From assembly GCF_001423265.1 (NCBI RefSeq), contig NZ_LMND01000001.1:713842-777841 (forward strand): DNA of 64,000 nucleotides, in the 5' to 3' direction. Every line of letters starts with the position of its first letter. The first letter of the stretch is position 1. Positions 23,249 through 32,420 of this stretch are shown here, one piece after another. The notes beneath the pieces are model-generated. The model was not told the origin of the DNA, did no database searches, and saw only the letters and a program-made list of their open reading frames with translations. A program made the position numbers and the translations under genes. Source of the stretch: Methylobacterium sp. Leaf108 (GTDB taxonomy: Bacteria > Pseudomonadota > Alphaproteobacteria > Rhizobiales > Beijerinckiaceae).

Positions 23249-23950
23249 TCAGGCCGGATCGGGCCGCACCCGCGCCCCGAAGATCGCGGTCCCCACCCGC
23301 ACATGGGTGGCGCCCATCTGGATCGCGGCCTCGTAGTCGGCGCTCATCCCCATCGAGAGCATGGGCAGGCCGTGGCGCTCGGCGATGGCGGCCAGGAGCC
23401 CGAAATGCGCCGAGGGCGGGTCCTCGGCGGGCGGAATGCACATCAGGCCCGAGATCGTCAGCCCGTGGGTGTCGCGGCACTCGGCCAGCAGCGTGTCGAC
23501 CTGCGCGGGCGAGACGCCGCCCTTCTGCGGCTCGTCGCCGGTGTTGACCTGGACGAGCAGTTTCGGGGAACGCCCGACGCGGGCGATCTCCTTGGCCAGC
23601 GCCGCGGCCAGCGACAGCCGGTCGAGGCCGTGGATGACGTCGAACAGCTCCACCGCCTCGCGGGCCTTGTTGGATTGCAAAGGCCCGACGAGGTGCAGTT
23701 CGACGTCGGGGAAGCGTTCGCGCAGGGCCGGCCACTTGGCCTTGGATTCCTGCACGTAGTTCTCGCCGAACACCCGCTGCCCGGCCTCCAGGGCGGTGAG
23801 GATGCCCTCCGCCGCGATGGTCTTGGAGACCGCGACCAGGGTGACGGTCGCCGGATCGCGCCCGTGGTCCCCGGCGGCGCGGCGGATGCCCTCCAGGGTC
23901 GCGGCGAGCCCGGCGGCGACGTCGGCGGTGGGGGGGTGGGTCTCGGCCAT
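23249..23950 (-). CDS. YggS family pyridoxal phosphate homeostasis protein
   Basis: 233-residue PLP-binding alanine-racemase-like barrel with no known reaction; it maintains vitamin B6 and amino-acid homeostasis. The PLP lysine lies in LVAVSKTIAAEGILTALEAG, followed by FGENYVQESKAKW and ELHLVGPLQSNKAREAVEL. A further motif is LSMGMSADYEAAIQMGATHV and the terminal VRVGTAIFGARV. ATG at 23950 is preferred; a GTG at 23962 extends the protein by four residues. The gene is convergent with the ABC permease. Confidence 0.93.
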   Translation of the reverse strand: MAETHPPTADVAAGLAATLEGIRRAAGDHGRDPATVTLVAVSKTIAAEGILTALEAGQRVFGENYVQESKAKWPALRERFPDVELHLVGPLQSNKAREAVELFDVIHGLDRLSLAAALAKEIARVGRSPKLLVQVNTGDEPQKGGVSPAQVDTLLAECRDTHGLTISGLMCIPPAEDPPSAHFGLLAAIAERHGLPMLSMGMSADYEAAIQMGATHVRVGTAIFGARVRPDPA

Positions 23951-24063
23951 GGGTGCTCTCACGGATCATCTTGCAGCGTCGTGCGCCAGTAGCATCCGCC
24001 ACAGACCCCGCGAAGCGCGGCGTTCCCCGGTATCGGACCGAGGGCGGATTAGGCGCCCCCGAT

Positions 24064-24468
24064 CTATCGCGTGCAGGACGGGTCGCCGCCGGGGCACGTC
24101 AGCTGGTCGAGGAGATCCGCGGTCCTCCGCCCCGTGAGGTCGCGCTTGCAGTCGCCGACCAGGAACGGCGCCAGGGTGCCGTTGTTGCCGGGGTCTTGCG
24201 TGTCGTAGCCGGACCGCAGCTCGCATTCCCGGTCGCGAAACACGATCCAGGCCCGCTGCGCGGCGACGAGGTTGCGCCTGCCGTTGGCATCGAGCCGGTC
24301 GCCGAGCTGCCGGTACGCCCGGTTCAGGGCCGCGTCGGCCTCGCCGAGCGCCGCGCCGATGCAGGCATTCCTGTCCTGCTGCGCCTCGAGGTCCGCGCAA
24401 GGCCCCGTCGCCGCGACGGCGACGCCGGGGAGGCAGAGCGCGACGAGAAGGACGGCGAGACGGCGCAT
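24064..24468 (-). CDS. DUF1311/LprI-like exported protein
   Basis: 134-residue secreted protein. The signal peptide MRRLAVLLVALCLPGVAVA is followed by the LprI N-terminal domain (ADLEAQQDRNACIGAALGEA, ALNRAYRQLGDRLDANGRRN, and AQRAWIVFRDRECELRSGYD). Cysteine residues probably form disulfides. In other bacteria related proteins act as lysozyme inhibitors, but many members are uncharacterised. ATG at 24468 gives the signal peptide; no clear operon partner. Confidence 0.82.
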   Translation of the reverse strand: MRRLAVLLVALCLPGVAVAATGPCADLEAQQDRNACIGAALGEADAALNRAYRQLGDRLDANGRRNLVAAQRAWIVFRDRECELRSGYDTQDPGNNGTLAPFLVGDCKRDLTGRRTADLLDQLTCPGGDPSCTR

Positions 24469-24509
24469 GGTGACGGGCTCCGCGGGGCCTCGTTCGAACG
24501 CAGGTGACC

Positions 24510-24908
24510 TCAGACCCGGCGGCGCTGCGCGTCCAGGCTCCACGGCCCGGGGCCGGCGGCGGCGAGGTAGAGGATGACGAAGCAGAACAGGATCGCGAGT
24601 TCGCCGCCGTTGAGGATGGGATAGAAGCTGCGCTGCGCGTGGGCCAGGAAATAGGCCACCGCCATCTGCCCGGAGAGGATGAAGGCCACCGGGCGGGTGA
24701 AGAGGCCGAGCACGATCAGCACGCCGCCTACCAGTTCGAGGAGGCCGGCGGTGCCCGACAGCGACAGCAGGGCGGGCATGCCGCGCTCGCTCGGCGGGAA
24801 CCCGAGGATCTTCTGGGTGCCGTGCTGAAGGAACAGGAGCCCCGTCATGATGCGAAGGACGCTGAGCAGGCGCGGGGCCCAGGTGAGCGAGAGGGCGTCG
24901 AGGTTCAT
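24510..24908 (-). CDS. DoxX family membrane protein
   Basis: 132 residues, four predicted membrane helices. The stretch LRIMTGLLFLQHGTQKILGF is the conserved first helix of DoxX, then GLLELVGGVLIVLGLFTRPV and MAVAYFLAHAQRSFYPILNG. Members are linked to redox and thiol stress or to quinone pathways, but the role here is unknown. Next to the LprI-like gene on the same strand. Confidence 0.88.
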   Translation of the reverse strand: MNLDALSLTWAPRLLSVLRIMTGLLFLQHGTQKILGFPPSERGMPALLSLSGTAGLLELVGGVLIVLGLFTRPVAFILSGQMAVAYFLAHAQRSFYPILNGGELAILFCFVILYLAAAGPGPWSLDAQRRRV

Positions 24909-25102
24909 GCGGTCGTCTCCCTAAGCAGGATCCGCAAACCGGCCCTGCGGCCTTGCGATCGGACCCGGCGACACACCAAGGACCCGGGCGGATTCAACGG
25001 CGTCCCGGCCCAGGCGCGCATCGAGCATGAAACGGGCGCGGCCGTCGACCCTCGGTGGCGCTGCCGCACCGCACCATCCACCGCCGCGTGGTCCTCCCGG
25101 AC

Positions 25103-25279
25103 CTACCGGAACAGCGCCATCAGGGCGTGGGCCATGGTCGCCCCGCCGATCGGCGCGACGAGCAGGAGCAGGGCGTTCAAGGCCAGCACCCACACCAGCA
25201 CCCGCTCCTGCCGCTTCGTGATGCGGGGCTTGCGGGACGGCGGTTCGAGCGGCGGCCGCCAGCCATCGTCGACATACAT
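25103..25279 (-). CDS. hypothetical small membrane protein
   Basis: 58 residues, not recognised. A charged N-terminus (MYVDDGWRPPLEPPSRKPRI, TKRQER) is followed by VLVWVLALNALLLLVAPIGG, a single strong transmembrane segment, and a tail ATMAHALMALFR. ATG at 25279 is preferred over a GTG at 25291. It lies on the minus strand between the DoxX and cynS genes. Confidence 0.55.
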   Translation of the reverse strand: MYVDDGWRPPLEPPSRKPRITKRQERVLVWVLALNALLLLVAPIGGATMAHALMALFR

Positions 25280-25383
25280 CGGCCCCTCCACTCCCGGCGG
25301 CGTCCACGACCGTATTCTCCGGCGCGCGATGGTAGTGCGCGCCGATCATCGTGCCAACGCCGCGGCTTGCGTGCGGCCGGACG

Positions 25384-25872
25384 CTACGGCTCCTTGAAGC
25401 CGTAGTCGGGCACGCCGTCCTCGTTGTCGTAGTACTTGTAGGGCAGGAACTTGCCCGAGAGGTTCATCTTGACCCGGTCGCCCTTGTTGTTGGGCTCGCG
25501 CTCCATGGTCATGTTGAAGTCGATCGCCGACATGATGCCGTCACCGAAATCCTCCTGGATCAGCTCCTTCCAGGTGGTGCCGTAGACCATCACCAGCTCG
25601 TAGAAGCGGTAGATCAGCGGGTCGGTGGGCGGCATCTGCGGGATCGAGCCGCGATAGGGCGCCTCGTTGAGCATCCGCTCCTCGGCCTGGCTGAGGCCGA
25701 ACAGTTCGGCCGCCTTCTTCGCCTGGGCCTTGGGCAGCTTCATCTGGCCCATGCAGGCGGCGGTGATGAGGATCGGCGAGATCCCGCCGATCTCGGCCTG
25801 GATGTGCTTCCAGGTCCAGCCCTTCTCGCGCTTGATGTCGAGCAGCTTCTCGGTGAGGTCTTCGCGCTTCAT
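25384..25872 (-). CDS. cynS: cyanate hydratase (cyanase)
   Basis: Converts cyanate and bicarbonate to ammonia and carbon dioxide, giving nitrogen and detoxification. 162 residues: an N-terminal helical HTH-like domain (MKREDLTEKLLDIKREKGWT) and a C-terminal catalytic domain with IYRFYELVMVYGTTWKELIQ and FGDGIMSAIDFNMTMERE. Catalytic residues R89, E92 and S115 have the same spacing as in the E. coli enzyme (R96/E99/S122). Last gene of the cyanate uptake operon; a palindromic repeat lies in the gap to the ATPase gene. Confidence 0.95.
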   Translation of the reverse strand: MKREDLTEKLLDIKREKGWTWKHIQAEIGGISPILITAACMGQMKLPKAQAKKAAELFGLSQAEERMLNEAPYRGSIPQMPPTDPLIYRFYELVMVYGTTWKELIQEDFGDGIMSAIDFNMTMEREPNNKGDRVKMNLSGKFLPYKYYDNEDGVPDYGFKEP

Positions 25873-25910
25873 GATGGGTCTCCCGGTTGCATGATGGTGG
25901 AGCAGGGTCG

Positions 25911-26020
25911 CGCGGGTCTCCCTCTCCCAGGGGGAGAGGGCAGGGGTGAGGGGAGTGCGTTCTCCGACGAGGTCGCACACCTCACCCTCTCCCTCTCCTT
26001 CCAGGAGAGGGGACCCGCGC
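25911..26020. repeat. bipartite palindromic intergenic repeat, copy 1
   Basis: 110-base element made of two hairpins, CTCCCTCTCCC/GGGGGAGAGGG at the left and CCCTCTCCTTCC/GGAGAGGGG at the right. An inverted second copy lies at 27891-28001. The two copies flank exactly the permease and ATPase genes. The right-hand 49 bases differ from the other copy at only one position. Confidence 0.75.
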
Positions 26021-26034
26021 TTGGTTCGGCGTGC

Positions 26035-26979
26035 TCAGCCGAGCGCCGCCGCGGCCTCGTCGGCCTCGGTCAGGGTCAGCCGGACGACGGGCGGGTGGCG
26101 CTGGTCGTAGCCGGGCGGGCTCTCGTCGCGCAGGGTCTTCGAGCGGCTGACCAAGAAATCGATGAGGTGGTTGCGCAGGGCGTAGTAGCCGGGCTGGCGG
26201 TGCAGCCCGGTCCGCGAGCGGACCTTGGGCAGCGGGTTCTCGACGATCTCGGCGACCTTGGCCTGCGGACCGTTGGTCATCAGCACGATGCGGTCGGCGA
26301 GATAGATCGACTCGTCGACGTCGTGGGTGATCATGAACACGGTCTGGCCGGTCTCGAGGCAGATGCGCCGGACCTCGTCCTGCAGGGTGCCGCGGGTGAG
26401 GGCGTCGAGCGCCGAGAACGGCTCGTCCATGAGCAGCATCTTGGGCGCGATCGAGAGCGCCCGGGCGATGCCGACCCGCTGCTTCATGCCCCCCGAGAGC
26501 TCGGCCGGGCGCTTGTGCTCGGAGCCCGCCAGACCCACCGTGGCGATGGCCTCGGCGGCCCGGGCCTCGACCTCGGCGCGACCGGCCTTGGGCCAGCGCG
26601 ACGACACCGCGTAGGCGACGTTGCCGAGCACGCTGCGCCAGGGCAGCAGGGCATGGCCCTGGAAGATCACCGCCCGGTCGAGGCTCGGCCCCTCGATCGC
26701 CTTGCCGTCGGCGATGACGACGCCCTCGCTCGGGGCTTCGAGACCGGCCAGGATGTTGAGCACCGTGGTCTTGCCGCAGCCCGAATGCCCGATCATGCAG
26801 ACGAACTCGCCTCGGCGCATGGGCAGCCACAGGTTCTCGAACACGGTGGTCGCCTTGCCGCCGGGGGCCGGGTAGCGCCGGGCGATGCCCTCGATGGAGA
26901 GGAAGCGTTCGGAGGGGGACATGCGGCCGGGTTCCGGGCTGTCGGAGGCGGCGGGAGTGAAGGGTGTGAGCGCGTTCAT
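26035..26979 (-). CDS. cynD: ABC transporter ATP-binding protein, cyanate/nitrate type
   Basis: ATPase subunit energising the cyanate importer. 314 residues: Walker A GHSGCGKTT at 64-72, the ABC signature LSGGMKQRVGIARALS and Walker B LLMDEPFSALD are all present. The C-terminus carries a long extension typical of the NrtD/SsuB nitrate-bicarbonate-taurine subfamily. ATG 26979 (MNALTP) chosen; upstream in-frame codons add a low-similarity leader. Seven bases separate it from the permease. The cyn name rests on the cynS neighbour. Confidence 0.88.
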   Translation of the reverse strand: MNALTPFTPAASDSPEPGRMSPSERFLSIEGIARRYPAPGGKATTVFENLWLPMRRGEFVCMIGHSGCGKTTVLNILAGLEAPSEGVVIADGKAIEGPSLDRAVIFQGHALLPWRSVLGNVAYAVSSRWPKAGRAEVEARAAEAIATVGLAGSEHKRPAELSGGMKQRVGIARALSIAPKMLLMDEPFSALDALTRGTLQDEVRRICLETGQTVFMITHDVDESIYLADRIVLMTNGPQAKVAEIVENPLPKVRSRTGLHRQPGYYALRNHLIDFLVSRSKTLRDESPPGYDQRHPPVVRLTLTEADEAAAALG

Positions 26980-26986
26980 CGCCGCC

Positions 26987-27829
26987 TCATTCCGGGAAGG
27001 TGACGAGGCGCTGGGCCCTCGCAAGGAGCTGGTCGAGGACCATGCCGACGACGCCGATGAGCAGGATCGAGGTGATCACATTGGTGATCGAGAGGTTGTT
27101 CCACTCGTTCCAGACGAAGTAGCCGATGCCGGTGCCGCCCACGAGCATCTCGGCCGCCACGATGACGAGCCAGGCGATGCCGATGGAGATGCGCATGCCG
27201 GTGAGGATGGTGGGGGCGGCCGCCGGCAGGATCACCGTGAAGGCCCGCCGCAGCGGCCCGACCTCCAGGGTGCGGGCGACGTTGAGCCATTCCTTGCGGG
27301 TGCCCGAGACCCCGAAGGCGGTGTTGATCAGCATCGGCCAGAGCGAGCAGATGAAGATCACGAAGATCGCCGACAGGCCCGAATCCTTGATCGTGAACAG
27401 CGCCAGCGGCATCCAGGCCAGGGGCGAGACCGGCTTGAGGAGCTGGATGTAGGGGTCGAGCGCCTTGCTCATCAGCGGCGACATCCCGATCACGAACCCG
27501 ATCGGGATCGCCACCAGCACCGCCAGCCCGTAGCCGAGCGCCACCCGCCCGATCGAATAGGCGATCTGGATGCCGAGCCCCTTGTCGTTGGGCCCGCGGT
27601 CGTAGAACGGGTCCTTGAGGTGGCCCCAGATCGTGGCGGCGACGTCGAGCGGGCCGGGCATCGCCGACTTGCCGGTGGTGGCCGAGGCCCCCATCAGCGC
27701 GGCGTATTCCGGGTCCATCGCCTCGGTCTTGGTCAGGCCGCTCACCGCGATGTGCCAGGCGAGCAGGAACAGCGCGAGGAGGCCGAGCGACACGATCGCG
27801 GCGCGCAGGTTGAGGGAGGGGCTGGGCAT
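26987..27829 (-). CDS. cynB: ABC transporter permease, cyanate/nitrate type
   Basis: 280 residues with six or more membrane helices, NrtB/SsuC type. It has the long amphipathic EAA segment and LLIGVVGMVLDQLLARAQRL at the C-terminus. The first segment is LLALFLLAWHIAVSGLTKTE. It sits between the binding protein and the ATPase in the cyanate locus; the substrate assignment comes from cynS, not from the sequence itself. Confidence 0.88.
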   Translation of the reverse strand: MPSPSLNLRAAIVSLGLLALFLLAWHIAVSGLTKTEAMDPEYAALMGASATTGKSAMPGPLDVAATIWGHLKDPFYDRGPNDKGLGIQIAYSIGRVALGYGLAVLVAIPIGFVIGMSPLMSKALDPYIQLLKPVSPLAWMPLALFTIKDSGLSAIFVIFICSLWPMLINTAFGVSGTRKEWLNVARTLEVGPLRRAFTVILPAAAPTILTGMRISIGIAWLVIVAAEMLVGGTGIGYFVWNEWNNLSITNVITSILLIGVVGMVLDQLLARAQRLVTFPE

Positions 27830-27890
27830 GGGGATGTCGGCTCCGCATGGAACGCCGTCGCCGGCCGGTTGACGAAGATCGGGTGTTCGA

Positions 27891-28001
27891 GCGCGGGTCC
27901 CCTCTCCTGGAAGGAGAGGGACAGGGTGAGGTGTGCGACACCTCCGGAGGGTCCGCTGCCCTCACCCCCGCCCTCTCCCCATGGGAGAGGGAGCGCGCGG
28001 G
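27891..28001. repeat. bipartite palindromic intergenic repeat, copy 2 (inverted)
   Basis: Copy of the element at 25911-26020 in reverse orientation, with hairpins CCCTCTCCTGG/CCTTCCAGGAG-like and CTCTCCCC/GGGAGAGG. It lies between the substrate-binding protein gene and the permease gene, so RNA stems would sit inside the operon message. Similar palindromes appear at 29599-29621 and 63664-63783. Confidence 0.75.
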
Positions 28002-28003
28002 CC

Positions 28004-29362
28004 TCAGAGCGCCCGCTTGATCGCGAAGGACTCCAGGTATTCCTTCGGCTTGGCCGGATCGAAGGGCTTGCCCATCACCGAGAAGGTCTTGGTGGTGGAG
28101 GCCGGCGGGGTGACGCCGTCCTGCTCCATGCGCTTGATCGCGTCGGTGGCCAGGAACACCCGCTTGGCGACGCCGTCGTAGTCGACGTCGCCCTTGATCT
28201 GACCCCAGCGCTTCATCTGGGTCATGATCCACACGGCGAAGGACTGCCACGGGAAGGGGTCGAAATCGACGCGGTCGGCCACCTTCTTCACGCCGCCCAG
28301 GCCGTCGGCGTAGGTGCCGGTGAGGACCTGCTCCACCACCGTGAGCGGCTGGTTGAGGTAGTTGGCCGGGGCGATCGCCGCGGCGATCTCCTTGCGGTTC
28401 TCGGCCTTCGACGCGTAGCTCGTCGCCTCGATGATCGCCCGCAGGAGCGCGGCGTAGGTGTTGGGCGTCTGGGTCACGAAGTCCTGCGAGGCGGCGAAGG
28501 CGCAGCAGGGGTGGCGGTCCCAGATCTCCTTGGAGAGGAGGTGGATGAAGCCGACGCCGTCGTAGACCGCCCGCTGGTTGACCGGATCGGGCGCCAGGAA
28601 GCCGTCGATGTTGTCGGCGCGCAGGTTGGCGACCATGTCCGGCGGCGGCACGCTGCGGATCTGCACGTCGGCGTCGGGGTCGATGCCGGCCTCCGCCAGG
28701 TAGTAGCGCAGCAGGTAGTTGTGCATCGAGTAGTCGAACGGCACCGCGAGCTTGAAGCCCTTCCAGTCCTTGGGGTCGCGCCGGTCCTTGTGCTTCATGG
28801 CGAGCGTGATCGCCTGGCCGTTGACGTTCTCCACCGCCGGCATCGTGTAGGGGGTGGGCGTCGAGCCGAGTCCCAGGGAGATGGCGATGGGCATCGGCGC
28901 CAGCATGTGGGCGGCGTCGTATTCCTTGTTCAGGGTCTTGTCGCGGATGACCGCCCAGCCCGCCGTCTTGACGACCTCCACCTCGAGGCCCTGCTTGGCG
29001 TAGAACCCCATCGGCGAGGCCATGATGATCGGCGTGGCGCAGGTGATCGGGATGAACCCGATCTTGAGCGCCTTCTTCTCCGGGGTGCCGGCCTGGGCCA
29101 GGGCCTCGGCGGCGAACTTCACGGGGAAGAACTGGCTGACGGCGGCCAGCGCGGTGGCCGCGCCGACGCTCCTGAGGAAGGCCCGGCGCTGGGCGTCGTG
29201 GGGGAACAGCGCGCGCATCACCGCGCCCTCCACCACCCGCTCGATCTGCGCGTCGCCCGTCGGCGCCGCATCGTGCTCGGCCTGGCTGGCATGGGCGCCG
29301 CAGGAGCAGCCGCGCTGCCTGAGCGTCAGCCTCGCATTGAACGGATCGTCGAACAGCGCCAT
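28004..29362 (-). CDS. cynA: cyanate/nitrate ABC transporter substrate-binding protein (Tat-type signal)
   Basis: 452-residue NrtA/CmpA-like binding protein and first gene of the cyanate unit. The N-terminus is unusual: about 58 residues with a Cys/His-rich stretch RGCSCGAHASQAEHDA and then a twin-arginine motif RRAFLRSVGAATALAAVSQF, implying Tat export. The mature domain starts around KKALKIGFIPITCATPIIMA and has the NMT1/NrtA lobes, e.g. FKLAVPFDYSMHNYLLRYYL. Start ATG 29362 lies 36 bases downstream of a sigma-54 promoter match. Substrate inferred from cynS. Confidence 0.9.
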   Translation of the reverse strand: MALFDDPFNARLTLRQRGCSCGAHASQAEHDAAPTGDAQIERVVEGAVMRALFPHDAQRRAFLRSVGAATALAAVSQFFPVKFAAEALAQAGTPEKKALKIGFIPITCATPIIMASPMGFYAKQGLEVEVVKTAGWAVIRDKTLNKEYDAAHMLAPMPIAISLGLGSTPTPYTMPAVENVNGQAITLAMKHKDRRDPKDWKGFKLAVPFDYSMHNYLLRYYLAEAGIDPDADVQIRSVPPPDMVANLRADNIDGFLAPDPVNQRAVYDGVGFIHLLSKEIWDRHPCCAFAASQDFVTQTPNTYAALLRAIIEATSYASKAENRKEIAAAIAPANYLNQPLTVVEQVLTGTYADGLGGVKKVADRVDFDPFPWQSFAVWIMTQMKRWGQIKGDVDYDGVAKRVFLATDAIKRMEQDGVTPPASTTKTFSVMGKPFDPAKPKEYLESFAIKRAL

Positions 29363-29397
29363 CGCGTTTGCCTCGCCCGGGGTGATGGAGAGGGATC

Positions 29398-29413
29398 AGC
29401 AAAGGGTGTGCCA
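29398..29413 (-). promoter_or_regulatory. sigma-54 promoter of the cyanate operon
   Basis: On the minus strand the sequence reads TGGCAC-ACCCT-TTGCT. This matches the -24 GG and -12 GC elements of the sigma-54 consensus with the correct five-base spacing. The -12 element is about 36 bases before the ATG of the binding-protein gene, so transcription would begin roughly 25 bases before it. A divergent gene for a sigma-54 activator lies on the other side. Confidence 0.85.
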
Positions 29414-29462
29414 GCGGCGATCCGGTGAGGTTCGTCAAGGCTTCGAGGGGTTTAGCGGCCAT

Positions 29463-29515
29463 TTCGTGAATGCGAAGTTTCGTAGTCTACGAATTTTGGT
29501 CGTCCGTGCTACGAA
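29463..29515. promoter_or_regulatory. cluster of TTCG..CGAA palindromes, candidate activator-binding sites
   Basis: Three inverted motifs lie in 53 bases: TTCG-N6-CGAA at 29463-29476, the near-perfect TTCGTAGTCTACGAA at 29479-29493 (7-base arms, 1-base centre) and a half-site CTACGAA at 29509-29515. They lie 50-100 bases upstream of the sigma-54 promoter, where enhancer-binding proteins usually dock, and just ahead of the activator gene. The binding assignment is inferred. Confidence 0.6.
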
Positions 29516-29563
29516 GTCTCGTCGCTCGGGTGAGGCGGCTCCGGAGCGACGGCGAGGTTTCGC

Positions 29564-31481
<1,918 letters not shown>

Positions 31482-31721
31482 CGATCCAGGACCCGCGACA
31501 CCGGCACCATCGAGACCGTCGCCCTGGCCGGTCCCATGCGTGGGATCGAGGACGCGTCTCATGTGTCCACGAGCCGAATCGCCGCCGTCCAGGCCTTGGT
31601 CATGGACAAGACCGCTCGACCGCAGCGCCCAACCGTGAGGTGCAGACAAATGTCGCGATCGGCGAAGGCCGGCGCGAACGTCTCGCGCTGTAGACCGTCG
31701 TTCGTCTTCGCGGGAGCCTCG

Positions 31722-32297
31722 ATGATCGAGCGACGTGCCATGACCCGGGTCAAGCTCGTGTTGCCGGCCCTGTGCTGGGGCAAGGCGAGGCCTGATTTCT
31801 ATGCCGTCACCGACGACGTCACCGGGTTCGGGATCCGGTTCAAGTCCGCCACGGTGCCCGCGGTCGGCGAGCGCCTGACCTGCAGCATCCGGCATGCCGG
31901 CTCCATCGAGACGCGGGTGATCCGCGCGGAGAAGCACCGCTTCGCGGTGCGCGTCCTGCGCGCCGAATATCCCCTCCGGCTGGTGGCCCGGAACCTCGTT
32001 TCCCTCGCCAACGAGCAGAATGCCCGTCCGCCCGCCGAGCGCGCCGCGCCGCGGATCGTGCCGCGCGAGCAGGAGGTGGTGGTCACCACCGCGCTGGGGG
32101 CGACGATCCCGGGCCGGGTGCTCAACATCTCGGTGTCCGGGGCCGCGGTCTCCCTCGACCGGCCCCTCGCCGTCGGCACCCTGATCATGATCGGCAACAC
32201 CCCGGCCAAGGTCGCCCGCGCCTTCGACAACGGCATCGGCGCCGCGTTCCTGTCCCCGCTGGCCGACGGTCGGGTCGGCCCGGAGGTGGTGCTGTGA
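31722..32297 (+). CDS. PilZ domain protein with two PilZ-like modules
   Basis: 191 residues. Two repeats of about 85-90 residues each: the first carries RRAMTRVKLVLPALCW near residue 4 and a beta barrel with DVTGFGIRFKSA; the second has PRIVPREQEVVVTTALGATI and VLNISVSGAAVSLDRPLAVG. The RxxxR / (D/N)xSxxG pattern of c-di-GMP-binding PilZ is only partly kept (NISVSGA in the second). Downstream (33893) is a GGDEF-EAL protein, so both may belong to c-di-GMP signalling. Start at ATG 31722 preferred. Confidence 0.72.
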   Translation: MIERRAMTRVKLVLPALCWGKARPDFYAVTDDVTGFGIRFKSATVPAVGERLTCSIRHAGSIETRVIRAEKHRFAVRVLRAEYPLRLVARNLVSLANEQNARPPAERAAPRIVPREQEVVVTTALGATIPGRVLNISVSGAAVSLDRPLAVGTLIMIGNTPAKVARAFDNGIGAAFLSPLADGRVGPEVVL

Positions 32298-32420
32298 GAC
32301 ACGGCCGTTCCAGGCCGTGATGAAGGGCCCGCACCAAGGTCTCGGAGCGATACGATCCAGAGTTCACGGTCCGTCAACACAGCATCTCTAGCGTCCGTCG
32401 GTAACGACCCAGGATGACCG

